From Siphonodentalium dalli (lineage: Eukaryota > Mollusca > Scaphopoda > Gadilida > Siphonodentaliidae), in NCBI GenBank assembly GCA_032622095.1, contig CP136069.1, forward strand, positions 67,543,319 to 67,607,318: DNA of 64,000 nucleotides, in the 5' to 3' direction. Made by a program: the position numbers and the translations under genes. Below the pieces are notes generated by a model. The model did not search any database and had not been told where the DNA came from. It saw nothing but the letters and a program-made list of their open reading frames with translations. Shown here in pieces: positions 1-12,198 of the stretch (positions within the stretch are counted from its first letter, which is position 1; the number at the start of each line of letters is the position of its first letter).

Positions 1-790
1 AATGCCATCATACATACTTCTGATAATCTTGAACGTTTTCCCTCCAATATTACTTTTCAAAAGTGTATACATCAACCCTTTTCTCCAAACCGTATCAAAC
101 GCTTTTCTTAAATCGATAAAGGAACAAAATAATATCTTATTTATCAACAAATAAATCTCAATCAACTAATATAGTATGAACATCGTTGAATGATTTGCTC
201 TGAACCCAGCCTGGCTGTGATTTATTAGACGCAATTTATCGGAATATGAATTCAGTCTGCTGTTTAATACACCTGATAATACTTTACTCATACAGCTCAA
301 TAAAGTGATTTCGCGATAGGAGTCAGTATTTCTCCTGTCGCCTTTCTTGTTATATATCGGCTGTATAACCCCTGAATCCCAACTGTCTGGATATTTTCCA
401 GAGTCTAGTATTGCATTAAAAATCTGTTTATAAACTGGCACCATTATATACTGTGTTTGCTTGATATATTCGTTAGTGATTTCATCGGGCCCGGCTGCCT
501 TGCCATTTTTAAGTGATTCAATAACTTTAAGAATTTCGGTTTCTCCGATTGGGTCATTTAGTCCCTCATCGGTACATTCGTCATACATTTCATCCAATAA
601 TGTATCTATGTTATCAATCATATCATCTGTAGTTTCGTTAATAGATTTGAAATGTTCTAGAAACTCTTCTATTGGTATCTGTGACCCACTATCGTCCCTA
701 TAATTTCCAGTGGTATGCTGCCGCAGTATTCTCCAAAAGTCTTTAGCCGTCGTTCTTGACCGTAAATCGCGAATGCAATCTTCATTATTT
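1..790 (-). pseudogene. LINE reverse transcriptase, N-terminal half
   Basis: The longest open part (166-621) contains the classic non-LTR RT start: a segment reading NGKAAGPDEITNEYIK, then PDSWDSGVIQPIYNKKGD and a NHSQAGFR motif. After an in-frame TAG at 166-168 the same frame continues to the window edge with FIDLRKAFDTVWR, the conserved block around the first catalytic aspartate. The YADD catalytic box would lie outside the window. The 622-790 segment stays readable and joins the linker after a T-rich frameshift. An RT fragment of a dead copy is the only reasonable reading. Confidence 0.88.
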
Positions 791-791
791 T

Positions 792-1130
792 TTATAAAGT
801 TTTTGGTTTATTATTTTTTTTATATGCCTCTTTAAACACATATTTATTTCTACCAGTTTTGTTCCGAGTATACTTTACTCGTGCTTTTCTAAAACGCTTC
901 TTTTGATTTCTGCAATCATCATCAAACCATTGCTTGTTAATTGTTTTTGTCTGAACACGATTATTCTTCCGATAGCGCCCAAACACCGTTTCAGCGGAAT
1001 CAATAAATATGTGTCTGATTTCATCACAAGCTTGCTCTACGTCGGATACATCACATGTTTGTGTGCCAAGTAAGTCGTAATTTTTGTCCCCCTCTCTCGG
1101 CGAATATATTATTGAAAGTGTAAAGGAACT
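792..1130 (-). pseudogene. LINE ORF2 linker between endonuclease and RT
   Basis: On the minus strand this stretch encodes a basic segment containing KQWFDDDCRNQKKRFRKA. That matches the 'KPWFDxEC...K' region lying between endonuclease and RT in many LINE ORF2 proteins. It is open upstream to about 1110 and ends in a lysine- and asparagine-rich stretch at the frameshift near 790. It has no independent function. Confidence 0.6.
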
Positions 1131-1628
1131 CTACACCTTTACTTTCATAACCTTCGGCGGAAGTCCGCAGTTTCCATCTCTATGGGCATCAGTATTACCG
1201 AACTCATTCTGACTAGAAAATTTCACTATTAAATGTAACGGATTACGGACATCTGAAAAGAGCGGTGAAAATTCAAGAATCTCAAAATCGACAACCATAC
1301 ATAATATATCTTTTGAGGCGATCATATAGTCAACCACACTATAATTCCGACACGTAAAATTGCCCACACCTTTGTCGTGGCCATATCGTCCGTTTATGAT
1401 ACGCAAGTGACAATCGACGTGCTTGCTTAAACTAAGTAGCGAATGTCCATTTGCATTACTAGTCCGGTCTTTTGAATACCTGCTAAGCTCGAAGTCGAAC
1501 GAACTGTCTGGGATGTCACCGACGGAAAACGTTGTGCAATCCAAGATATAAATGCGCTCAGAATTATCGTACTGCTCAACCAAATCGTTTTTTTCTGCTG
1601 TTCTAGAGTTAAAATCTCCCATAATCAA
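1131..1628 (-). pseudogene. LINE AP-like endonuclease, C-terminal half
   Basis: The translation opens with MIMGDFNSRT, the catalytic GDFN block of exonuclease-endonuclease-phosphatase domains. It continues to SVVDYMIAS and SDVRNPLHLIVKF, which correspond to the SxxDYxxxS and terminal SDHxP-type blocks; here the usual SDH histidine position reads SDVRNP, so the site may be damaged. The N-terminal half, with the catalytic E of the SETK/SETW block, is absent. The domain nicks target DNA for target-primed reverse transcription. It lies directly upstream of the linker and RT pieces and is out of frame with them. Confidence 0.75.
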
Positions 1629-1640
1629 AACACCCCCCCC

Positions 1641-2132
1641 CCCTCGCGTTTGAGCGCGCCTATTTAATTTCCAATCTCGATCCCCCAGTTGTCATTTACA
1701 TAACGCGAACCTGTCGTCGGAACTTACACCCCGCCTACCAGTATGCTATGTGTATTGTTTGTGATACGTAGCCAGACCACGCAGTCTGATTCATTCTTAA
1801 TGATATGACAAGAATTTTCAATGCGCTTGCTTACAGCCATTGGTTTAATAATATTTATTCCCACATATAAATTACAATATAATATTTGGTAATTCATGTT
1901 ACCATGTTCCTTGTGTATGGGAGTGGATTCGGCTGTAAGCCTATATGGCTTATATTTGCCGTCTCCACAAGTGACCTTATCATCGGTGGACATAATATAA
2001 AATGTCGTGATAAAGCAAGCAATATTATGCTGCATAATTCGAGTCGTGTCCCGTCGTGGAGTTGTCGGAAACAGGTAATGAATTGGTATATTCATGTGCT
2101 TTATGTTTGCACCATGTCTAATATATTATAGA
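1641..2132. other. Spacer without recognisable gene
   Basis: Between the LINE and the SINE I see short open frames on both strands but no motif, splice pattern or repeat that I recognise. Confidence 0.4.
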
Positions 2133-2452
2133 ATGGTTGATTGACTGATTGATTGGGGTTTATTGTCGCTTTAGCAACTAAGGCCATATCACGACATTGC
2201 CAGTTTTAGTGGTGGAGGAAATACGCACACTTGCGACTAATCTAACAGTAATTTCAATGGCTGATACGATAAATTCGCCAACCATGTGCGGCAAACCACC
2301 GGCCATCGGCGAGTAACTGGTAACTCCACCAGATAACGATTTCGAGTGACAAAGTCCACGATGGAAACATGCGGATTTGAACCCTTATCGCCAGCGCTGT
2401 GGGGCCAAACGGCTTGGAGTTGTACCCTAACCGATTGAGCCACCGAGGACCC
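2133..2452 (-). mobile_element. tRNA-derived SINE
   Basis: On the minus strand the element opens with GGTCCTCGGTGGCTCAATCGG, whose TGGCTCAATCGG portion is a pol III A box (about 2430-2444). A B box, GGTTCAAATCC, follows at 2373-2383. Spacing and tRNA-like context fit a SINE head of about 80 bp. The 3' end reads GCGACAATAAACCCCAATCA followed by short CAAT-type repeats (2137-2165), the kind of tail copied from a partner LINE. The body between is about 200 bp. A similar tail occurs alone near 42870. Folding as a true tRNA is not expected. Confidence 0.8.
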
Positions 2453-2963
2453 TTATTATAGAATGGGTGTCATATGAGCAGTACAGACACAGACATATAT
2501 ACAACATTTTTGTGTCACCTGTCGTGTCGGTCATCAGCTGTTTTAATCTATCCATATATTGGATATTTACTTAATGTAATTATCATAATTATTATTGAGC
2601 AGTGCCATATAGTCTGCATATATATTAGCTCGAAAAGCGTTCTGTCATAATTATGAACTTCTGGACTGTTTTAAATATAAAAATATTCTCCCTCAGACAT
2701 TTGTAATCGTGCCTTTCAGTGCGCTCTCAATTGTTGTTCTTTCCAAATTTCCAGAGAAACATTCGTTTCTTTGTCTACTGTATATTGGGCAGTGGAATAA
2801 GAAATAGCTCGCTGTTTCATCGCTTCCACACACACAATGAGGACTTGATCTGAGATACGTATAACAGCCATTGTGTTCCCCCCGGATATCCGCGCGGCCT
2901 CAGTCGTTCTCTCTTTGGTATGGTTCACACTGGTATGTCCGGTGCTACTCCATTATATGTATT
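2453..2963. other. Spacer without recognisable gene
   Basis: AT-rich DNA between the SINE and the pearl-like array. A 70-codon frame on the minus strand has no recognisable motif and is probably chance. Confidence 0.4.
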
Positions 2964-3465
2964 ACTAGCCGATGAGCCCGACGTTGTCCGGGCTATTCAA
3001 AAAACAAATTTCAAGTCGATAGCTCTACCCGTTTCCGAGATATGGTCTGCGCATGCGCGAAGCTGGCGTCTCACGGGCTCGCCGACCCGATAAAATTCGT
3101 ATCCGGGGCAAGATACATTCACATAGCAAATTTCAAGTCGACACCTCTACCCGTTTCCGAGATCTGGTCTGCGCATGCGCGAAGCTGGCGTCGCACGGGC
3201 TCGGCGACCCGATAAAATTCGTATCCGGGTCAAGATACATTCACATAGCAAATTTGAAGTCGATAGCTCCACCCGTTTCCGAGATCTCGTGTGCGCATGC
3301 GCGAAGCGGGCGCCGCACGGGCTCGCCAATACGACAACGTCCACTGCCTGGTCAAACTACACACACGTACCAAGTTTCGTCCAGATCGGTCGAGAATCGT
3401 AGATTTGTATCAATGACAGACAAACATACAAACATACAAACAGAGGTATTCAAAATATATAATAG

Positions 3466-5124
3466 ACTAGCCGATGAGCCCGACGTTGTCCGGGCTATTC
3501 AAAAACCAAATTTCAAGTCGATAGCTCTACCCGTTTCCGAGATCTGGTCTGCGCATGCGCGAAGCTGGCGTCGCACGGCCTCGGCGACCCGATAAAATTC
3601 GTATCCGGGGCAAGATACATTCACATACCAAATTTCAAGTCGATAGCTCCACCCGTTTCCGAGATCTCGTCTGCGCATGCGCGAAGCTGGTGTCGCACGG
3701 GCTCGGCGACCCGATAAAATTCGCATCCGGGGCAAGATACATTCACATAGCAAATTTGAAGTCGATAGCTCCACCCGTTTCCGAGATCTCGTCTGCGCAT
3801 GCGCTGCACGGGCGCCGCACGGGCTCGCCAATACGACAACGTTCACCGCCCGGTCAAACTACACACACGTACCAAGTTTCGTCCCGATCGGTCGAGAATC
3901 GTAGATTTGTATCAATGACAGACAGACAGACAAACAAACAAACAAACAAACAAACAAACAAACAAACAAACAGAGGTCTTCAAAATATATATGAGACTAG
4001 CCGATGAGCCCGACGTTGTCCGGGCTATTCAAAAACAAAATTTCAAGTCGATAGCTCTACCCGTTTCCGAGATCTGGTATGCGCATGCGCGAAGCTGGCG
4101 TCGCACGGGCTCGGCGACCCGATATAATTCGTATCCAGGGCAAGATACATTCACATAGCAAATTTCAAGTCGATAGCTCCACCCGTTTCCGAGATCTGGT
4201 CTGCGCATGCGCGAAGCTGGCGTCGCACTGGCTCGGCGACCCGATAAAATTCGTATCCGGGGCAAGATACATTCACATAGCAAATTTCAAGTCGATAGCT
4301 CCACCCGTTTCCGAGATCTCGTCTGCGCATGCGCGAAGCTGGCGTCGCACGGACTCGGCGACCCGATAAAATTCGTATCCGGGGCAAGATACATTCACAT
4401 AGCAAATTTCAAGTCGATAGCTCCACCCGTTTCCAAGATCTCGTCTGCGCATGCGCGAAGCGGGCGCCGCACGGGCTCGCCAATACGACAACGTCCACCG
4501 CCTGGTCAAACTACACACACGTACCAAGTTTCGTCCCGATCGGTCGAGAATCGTAGATTTGTATAAATGACAGACAAACATACAGACAGACAGACAAACA
4601 AACAGAGGTCTTCAAAATATATATGAGACTAGCCGATGAGCCCGACGTTGTCCGGGCTATTCAAAACCAAATTTCAAGTTGATTGCTCTACCCGTTTCCG
4701 ATATCTCGTCTGCGCATGCGCGAAGCTGGCGTCGCACGGGCTCGGCGACCCGATAAAATTCGTATCCGGGGCAAGATACATTCACATAGCAAATTTCAAG
4801 TCGATAGCTCCACCCGTTTCCGAGATCTCGTCTGCGCATGCGCGAAGATGGCGTCATACGGGCTCGGCGACCCGATAAAATTCGTATCCGGGGCAAGATA
4901 CATTCACATAGCAAATTTCAAGTCGATAGCTCCACCCGTTTCCGAGATCTCGTCTGCGCATGCGCGAAGCGGGCGCCGCACGGGCTCGCCAATACGACAA
5001 CGTCGACCGCCTGGTCAAACTACACACACGTACCAAGTTTCGTCCTGATCGGTCGAAAATCGTAGATTTGTATAAATGACAGACAGACAAACATACATAC
5101 AGAGGTATTCAAAATATATAATAG
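3466..5124 (+). repeat. 1.65-kb block, first copy (elements 2-4)
   Basis: Elements 2, 3 and 4 of the array recur in the same order with nearly identical sequence as elements 5, 6 and 7. The repeat offset is 1659 bp in the first element and 1651 bp afterwards; the 8-bp difference is two CAAA units in the microsatellite. Confidence 0.9.
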
Positions 5125-6778
5125 ACTAGCCGATGAGCCCGACGTTGTCCGGGCTATTCAAAAACCAAATTTCAAGTCGATAGCTCTACCCGTTTCCGAG
5201 ATCTGGTCTGCGCATGCGCGAAGCTGGCGTCGCACGGCCTCGGCGACCCGATAAAATTCGTATCCGGGGCAAGATACATTCACATACCAAATTTCAAGTC
5301 GATAGCTCCACCCGTTTCCGAGATCTCGTCTGCGCATGCGCGAAGCTGGTGTCGCACGGGCTCGGCGACCCGATAAAATTCGCATCCGGGGCAAGATACA
5401 TTCACATAGCAAATTTGAAGTCGATAGCTCCACCCGTTTCCGAGATCTCGTCTGCGCATGCGCTGCACGGGCGCCGCACGGGCTCGCCAATACGACAACG
5501 TTCACCGCCCGGTCAAACTACACACACGTACCAAGTTTCGTCCCGATCGGTCGAGAATCGTAGATTTGTATCAATGACAGACAGACAGACAAACAAACAA
5601 ACAAACAAACAAACAAACAAACAGAGGTCTTCAAAATATATATGAGACTAGCCGATGAGCCCGACGTTGTCCGGGCTATTCAAAAACAAAATTTCAAGTC
5701 GATAGCTCTACCCGTTTCCGAGATCTGGTATGCGCATGCGCGAAGCTGGCGTCGCACGGGCTCGGCGACCCGATATAATTCGTATCCAGGGCAAGATACA
5801 TTCACATAGCAAATTTCAAGTCGATAGCTCCACCCGTTTCCGAGATCTGGTCTGCGCATGCGCGAAGCTGGCGTCGCACTGGCTCGGCGACCCGATAAAA
5901 TTCGTATCCGGGGCAAGATACATTCACATAGCAAATTTCAAGTCGATAGCTCCACCCGTTTCCGAGATCTCGTCTGCGCATGCGCGAAGCTGGCGTCGCA
6001 CGGACTCGGCGACCCGATAAAATTCGTATCCGGGGCAAGATACATTCACATAGCAAATTTCAAGTCGATAGCTCCACCCGTTTCCAAGATCTCGTCTGCG
6101 CATGCGCGAAGCGGGCGCCGCACGGGCTCGCCAATACGACAACGTCCACCGCCTGGTCAAACTACACACACGTACCAAGTTTCGTCCCGATCGGTCGAGA
6201 ATCGTAGATTTGTATAAATGACAGACAAACATACAGACAGACAGACAAACAAACAGAGGTCTTCAAAATATATATGAGACTAGCCGATGAGCCCGACGTT
6301 GTCCGGGCTATTCAAAACCAAATTTCAAGTTGATTGCTCTACCCGTTTCCGATATCTCGTCTGCGCATGCGCGAAGCTGGCGTCGCACGGGCTCGGCGAC
6401 CCGATAAAATTCGTATCCGGGGCAAGATACATTCACATAGCAAATTTCAAGTCGATAGCTCCACCCGTTTCCGAGATCTCGTCTGCGCATGCGCGAAGAT
6501 GGCGTCATACGGGCTCGGCGACCCGATAAAATTCGTATCCGGGGCAAGATACATTCACATAGCAAATTTCAAGTCGATAGCTCCACCCGTTTCCGAGATC
6601 TCGTCTGCGCATGCGCGAAGCGGGCGCCGCACGGGCTCGCCAATACGACAACGTCGACCGCCTGGTCAAACTACACACACGTACCAAGTTTCGTCCTGAT
6701 CGGTCGAAAATCGTAGATTTGTATAAATGACAGACAGACAAACATACATACATGTACAAACATACAAACAGAGGTCTT
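5125..6778 (+). repeat. 1.65-kb block, second copy (elements 5-7)
   Basis: Tandem second copy of 3466-5124. Element-specific variants, including a 632-bp four-monomer unit as the second element, are reproduced. This shows that the whole three-element block was duplicated after the elements had diverged. The end of the last element carries a short extra ACATACATGTACAAACATAC tail. Confidence 0.9.
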
Positions 6779-6899
6779 CAAAATATATATGAGATTTTCA
6801 GAAAAACAGATTACGTCATACTTCGCTATAATGTTACGGAATTCTGGATAGTTCAGCCTCGTACTGAGCCCGTACGCATTTATTGCGAAAACCTTAACG

Positions 6900-7647
6900 T
6901 TTTTATCATTATCATCATCATCATCATCATGGTCGTCGTCATCCTCTTCACTATGATTACAGTCTTCATCATCATTTTCATCGTCATCGCCACCATCATC
7001 ATCATCATCATCATCGTCGTCGACGTTGTCATCACTATCATTAGATATATCATCATCATCATCATCAACTTCTTCTTCTTCGCCATCATCACCAATAACA
7101 ACACCATCATCACCATCATCTCCATCATCATCATCATCATCATCACCAACATCATCATCGTCATCATCATCTTCATCATTATCACTATCATCAGTATCGT
7201 CACCACCATCAACATCTCCATCTCAATCATCATCATCATCATCGTCATCATCATCTTCAGCATCATCACTATCATCAACATCATCATCATCATCATCATC
7301 GTCACTATCACCATTATCATCATCACCACCATCACCAGTATCACCATCAACAACACCATCCCCACCATCACCATCATGACCACCATCTTCATCATCATTA
7401 TCATCATCATCGTTGTCCTCATCGTCGTCATCACCACCACCATCATCATCCTTATAACCATCCTCATCATCGTCATCGTTATCATCGTTGTCATCGTCAT
7501 TATCGTTATCACCATCATCGTCATCAATATTCGTATCAATGTCTTTAATGTCATCATTATCGTCATAGTCATTGTTATTATCATTGCCATCTACATCATC
7601 GTTGTCAAAACCTCTGTTAACACCCTCATCATCAGCAAAATCATAAC

Positions 7648-7678
<31 letters not shown>

Positions 7679-7740
7679 GTCAGCACCAATATACCCATCA
7701 TCATCAGTATCATCTTCGGCATCACTTGCAGCACGACGTT
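6900..7740 (+). repeat. (ATC)n trinucleotide repeat
   Basis: About 840 bp of imperfect ATC/CAT triplets (GAT on the minus strand), interrupted by GTC, ACC and ATT variants. It leaves long open frames on both strands (Ile-rich forward, Met-rich reverse), which are repeat artefacts. Confidence 0.95.
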
Positions 7741-7879
7741 ACCGTGTGATCGCCACGAAAGCGTTTTCATTCAGAGTATGGTCAATATATTGCCGCCGGT
7801 GCAGTGTATTCTCGATAGGAAACAAATAGGCATATGCCGAAATCAGAAACTATAAGTCTCGAGGGGCACCCGTGGTTGA

Positions 7880-8540
7880 GTCTGGAATATTTGGCACTCG
7901 GGACTTGGCTAGAGGGTTTTCGTTGGGGTGGTCTCCACCTTGGAATTTCCAACTGCACCCCACCCCATTTAACCACACCAAACTCACAAGTTTGCGTAAT
8001 TCAATTTGCACACCCCATCGGTGCTTTGATTTTTCCCAAATGTTCCCTCACAGACTACTAGATGGCAGCCTATTCTAAACGGACCAGTAGTCTTGTGGCC
8101 ACTGGCCATGCAGGGGGGGGGTGAAAATGATGGCTCGGCCCAGTATGAGATTACAAAATCCTAACATTTAGTGGTATGACGCCAGACAAATTTACACCCC
8201 GATTTATTTTTTCTTAAAATAATTAGCAAGTAACTTAGACAATACTAGCATCTAGACTGGCCTCAAGCTTTCCAATTCGGGGAAAATTTTAACCTGACAC
8301 TCACCTTTAGGTTTGAAATTTGCCAACTGATGGCCATTCAGTCCAGAATTTTGCAAATGAAAGGGAAATATGCAAATGTTCGTCTCATAACTACAAATTC
8401 GTCACTAAGAAATTGTTGGAAAATCAAACTACGAGAACAATTTCAACCTAATTTTGGTGTCAATTTTCCAATTAATTAGGTTTGACTACATTTGTGGGGG
8501 GTAAGATCCCTGCATAACCACCCTGTCGACACGTCCCTGC
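7880..8540 (+). repeat. Dispersed repeat, TTTCCAACTGATGACC family (copy 1)
   Basis: This copy contains CCACCTTGGAATTTCCAAC near 7937, 'AGCATCTAGACTGGCCTCAAG' near 8247, GCCAACTGATGGCCATTCAG near 8323 and GAACAATTTCAACCTA near 8437, in the same order as in 36.6-37.4 kb and 38.6-39.4 kb. It is a non-coding interspersed repeat of unknown class. A G-run is present at 8110. Confidence 0.6.
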
Positions 8541-10228
8541 TTGGCACCACGTGCTAAGAACGCGGTCTTGCATTCACTGAAGACGAGAAGTCATCGATAC
8601 TAAATTATGTTGCGTGGCACCAGGGGAAGTGTCAGGGGGCTACATCCCCACCCCTGCCATGGTTATATATAAACGGGCTACGAGCATCTGACCGCTTATC
8701 ATTGTGTGCATGGAAAAGGAGTGAGCAAATATTGATGTGACTATCAATGGTTAGAATATAACTGTCATCACACTATGCATCAGTGAATCAAGCCAATCAG
8801 TGAATTCTTTGCACGCCTATCAACTCATATGATCTGTTGCTCTAACAACACCTAACATATCCAAATCTGGCATAGTGACTGTTTGTCATTTATTATAACA
8901 AACGTTGCTCCAGTAGACTAACAAAAGTGTTAAGGCATAATGCTAGATAATGGGCTGGTTAACAGATTAATCGGGAATTGGTTAGAAATTATGGAATTGT
9001 GTGTATCCTGTAAAATGACCTAAGTTTGAATATATAAATGAACTTGTCCTGATGTAATTAATTCCCAGAGCATTGCGTGCATGGAAAAAGAGCGAGCAAC
9101 TGTCTCAAACATTAAAGGGTAACTTATACTGTCCAGTAGCCACGGAAAGCTCTATGCGTGGTTTATCTCCCTTGATCATGGCTATATATAGATTGATGAT
9201 ATCCCTTTGTTTTTGTTATGAATGATCCAAGTGATATTGGCACTGGCCATATGTTTATTAGGTATGACGCTGCGTATTCGCACAGAACAAGAATATTAGT
9301 ATAACATTGGTAGATCATAATATGATCATACGTAAACGTAATTTGCGCCCGCTTGTTACTCTTCATGGGATTATCGGATGAATTTTTATCATTAGAAGGA
9401 TTTGATGATAAACCCTAAAGGGACACAAGAAAATAATATATACAATGTATGTAATTCATCACATATAACGTAAATGTGGATGTTTAGCCTGCCCGTGTAA
9501 TACTAGTCTTAGCTGTCTGGCCATCGACGCAGTCCTGTCTGGAATTTTGCGCGCCGATGTAGGTTGTGACGTCATGATGTATGTCTTGGTGTCATGACGC
9601 CTTTACTGGTTGTCCAAAAAGCAATTTAAAAGGACTCCGCGATCTTTCAATCTGAACTTATAGTTTCCGTTTGTCGGCCTTGAACATTGATAATATTTCT
9701 TCAATCTTTTAGGCGGAAATGCCGTTAGAAAATGGAAGATCAAATCTAAACGGCCAGTAAGGCCCCTATAGAATCCTCTTTCGGGGAAAATATTTTTAAT
9801 AATTTTATAAAATATGTAAATAAAACTTTTTCATGCAATTTCAGTTTTTGTTAACCAGAGCTTTGGTTAATTACATTAAAATTAAAAAATTCTCTGGCTT
9901 TAGGAGCATGACGTTCCTACGTATGATGAAATATAGCTAACATTTACCGGAACAAAGTTTTTTATTTTGCCCTGGAGCATTTTGCCTAATTACACATTTC
10001 GAGGTGGTGTTAATCAATACAAAATGGCGGCCGTCACCAACAAAATAATTTGTTGAACTCAGCTGACCCTTGAGTTATGAATAAATTATTCTATTTCAGG
10101 TGTGTTCAATCTATATTTAGATTGGGCTGAAAAAGTCGATTAGTATATCTCATATCCGCATACGTATACCCTAGGTCGCTTCGCTTCCGCGGCTTTGCCG
10201 CGGGAGAGCGGGCGCTATAATAAAACAC
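8541..10228. other. Spacer without recognisable gene
   Basis: No coding or structural signal apart from a short imperfect direct repeat. TGTGTGCATGGAAAAGGAG near 8702 recurs as TGCGTGCATGGAAAAAGAG near 9073. Confidence 0.4.
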
Positions 10229-10380
10229 TTATTGCATTGTTTCGAGGTTGACATGAGGATTTATCAACCCTTGGAAGTTAATATTCACCTTGGCCTGCAG
10301 CCTCGATGAATATTAACTTCCTCGGGTAAGAGTCGGGTTGATAAATCCTCATGTCAACCTCAAAACAATGCAATAAATGT
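10229..10380. repeat. Foldback (hairpin) repeat
   Basis: TTGCATTGTTTCGAGGTTGA at 10232 is matched in reverse complement near 10375, and TTGATAAATCCTCATGTCAACC pairs across a centre near 10305. The arms of about 65 bp are imperfect. It resembles a MITE-like foldback element; no target-site duplication was established. Confidence 0.65.
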
Positions 10381-12198
10381 AATATGATAAGAACGTACTA
10401 CGTTATTCGAAAACTTACTCCATCCAAGGCCATGATATGTAAATATACAATTAGATTAGATGAATAATAATTGTACCCGCACAGGTTGATACTTTGAAGT
10501 ATATTCTCAAGTCGCATGTGCCGGTTTAAAACCGGTTTCAATGGTGCCGTGTATTTATATTTCACGGACATGTACCGGTATATAACAATTGAATGTATGT
10601 TCCACGCACTGTTACTGAAAGCATACATATCATTTGGACCTTATTGGTTAAGACATGGATGGCCTTCGTTATAGGTTATAATTTAGGAATACCAGTTACT
10701 AAATTATAATACCCTGACCCTGTATGTTGTAAAGAATATACTAATATTATGCTATAGAGGAGAAGACTTCATATAAGCCCTCGGGCTTGTTGTCTGATCC
10801 TCATTTCGATACATTATCTCTTATATGTTATATATTTATGTCATTTGTGTATTATGTGTATTATGTTTGGATTTGGAAATAAAAATATGTTTACACTATA
10901 ATACTATGATAGTATGAATGCCATATTATCCTCAAAACACACATTGTGTGAGTCAAGCGTTTGTTTATATACAGCACATAGAGAGTGAGCAATAAGAACA
11001 ACACTCAACACCGAGGAAATGTGTTTAGGAGACTTATTCGCAGTGACTCATTCAACACCGAAATCTTGAAAGGTGAGGGTTAGCTAGCGCTATACTGATA
11101 CGTTATAAACAATTTGGTGGAATTTCTAACCAAAGTTCACTTAATGCATGGGGTATATCTGGCGATTAGTGTTTTGGTTATCTCATACTATTTACATAAC
11201 ATGGGGTTCATATACATGATTTAGAAATAGCATTTAATACAACTATTAATTATTTAAGTCAGGCATTTAGGTTCATTGTACCAGTGTTCATCTGGTGGGC
11301 TAAGTCCTCATTTTGGGAGATTCGTCAGGACTCTATATATCAGCCATTTATTAACTCTGAAATGTTTGTAAAAGTAAAACATAAAATGATCCAGACAGAC
11401 TGATGGACAAAACAAACCAAAGCACTGCCATGCACTGATGGTTATTTAAACCAAATATCCGGCTACCACCTTTGACCAAAAAATCTTTACAAAATATGTA
11501 CCATGCAAATTTCCATTGCGAGCTATTTCTGAATACTGAATAGAACCTGGTATAAAATTGTCTACTGTGAGGGTTTACGAGCAGATAATTTAACCCATTC
11601 ACAATACAAACCGTTCATAACACCATGCATACATGGCCTCATTAGCCCGAAGACGAGTGTGACCCGCCACACAGTAGTATTTCAACCAGGCTATACTCAT
11701 GATTCATTCAATGAACTGGATATTGCATGTACACTTCTGCTACAGTGATTGATACTTGATAGCACTATTGGTGCTAATGATATGATATTATTATTATATG
11801 CATATCGCGATTCAATTTAGTCTTTTAGACTTGGAAAAATTATTGAAATTTCAGCACGCAGTGACGAATGGTGACCTCGTATAATGATAATTTTGTTTCT
11901 CATTTATAATAGCATCCTATTCCATGCCTAAGCTAAAATAAACACTCTGTAACAAATGAATTTGGTACCCGGAGAAGTTCCAAAAAAAAAAGGGCACACT
12001 ATCAGTTCAGAATATGCATTGCATGTACGCAGTAAAACACATTTCAAATAACTTGAATTATAGGTATAAACGTACTGAAATGTAGAAATTACAGAAAGTT
12101 TGCACAACCTTCCCCGAAGCAGCATGCAATTTGCCCAAAAGTTCCACAAATAGAGAGCGCCACTGTGTGGTAGGATTTACATGTCATCATGACATAAA
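10381..12198. other. Spacer without recognisable gene
   Basis: AT-rich sequence with short frames only. No repeat or motif that I can support. Confidence 0.4.

Larger units (their letters stand above)
1..1640 (-). mobile_element. Non-LTR retrotransposon (LINE), broken, runs off left edge
   Basis: Read on the minus strand, this interval holds in order an endonuclease segment, a basic linker and the first half of a reverse transcriptase, which is the normal order of a LINE ORF2. The reading frame is broken by frameshifts near 1131 and 790 and by an in-frame TAG at 166-168. The 5' side stops near 1640 at a run of C, so ORF1 and the N-terminal part of the endonuclease are missing. The element continues beyond the left edge. 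Its clade (CR1, L2 or jockey-like) cannot be decided by eye. Confidence 0.85.
2964..6792 (+). mobile_element. Head-to-tail array of seven pearl-like non-autonomous elements
   Basis: Seven units each begin ACTAGCCGATGAGCCCGACG, at 2964, 3466, 3996, 4628, 5125, 5647 and 6279. Each has a left arm, three or four core monomers of ~122 bp, and a right arm containing ACGTACCAAGTTTCGTCC and GATCGGTCGA. Each ends in an ACAG/CAAA microsatellite and then CAAAATATATA(A/T)GAG or similar. Unit lengths are about 500, 530, 632, 497, 522, 632 and 514 bp. Left arm, tandem core and microsatellite right end are the plan of bivalve 'pearl' elements, now linked to Helentron/Helitron-type elements; that family assignment is inference. 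No protein is encoded; the overlapping short frames are shadows of the repeat. Confidence 0.8.

Noticed and set aside
2237-2443. Functional tRNA gene on the minus strand
   Set aside because: A and B boxes are present but the acceptor stem and downstream sequence do not fit a tRNA; the SINE explanation is better.
3053-6759. Dozens of overlapping 70-180-codon frames in the pearl-like array
   Set aside because: All derive from the 122-bp monomer (not a multiple of three), giving periodic frames on both strands.
6752-7855. 367-codon open frame across the (ATC)n tract, and the reverse 236-codon frame
   Set aside because: Composition is that of the triplet repeat (Ile, Thr, Ser or Met runs); no domain and no conservation expected.
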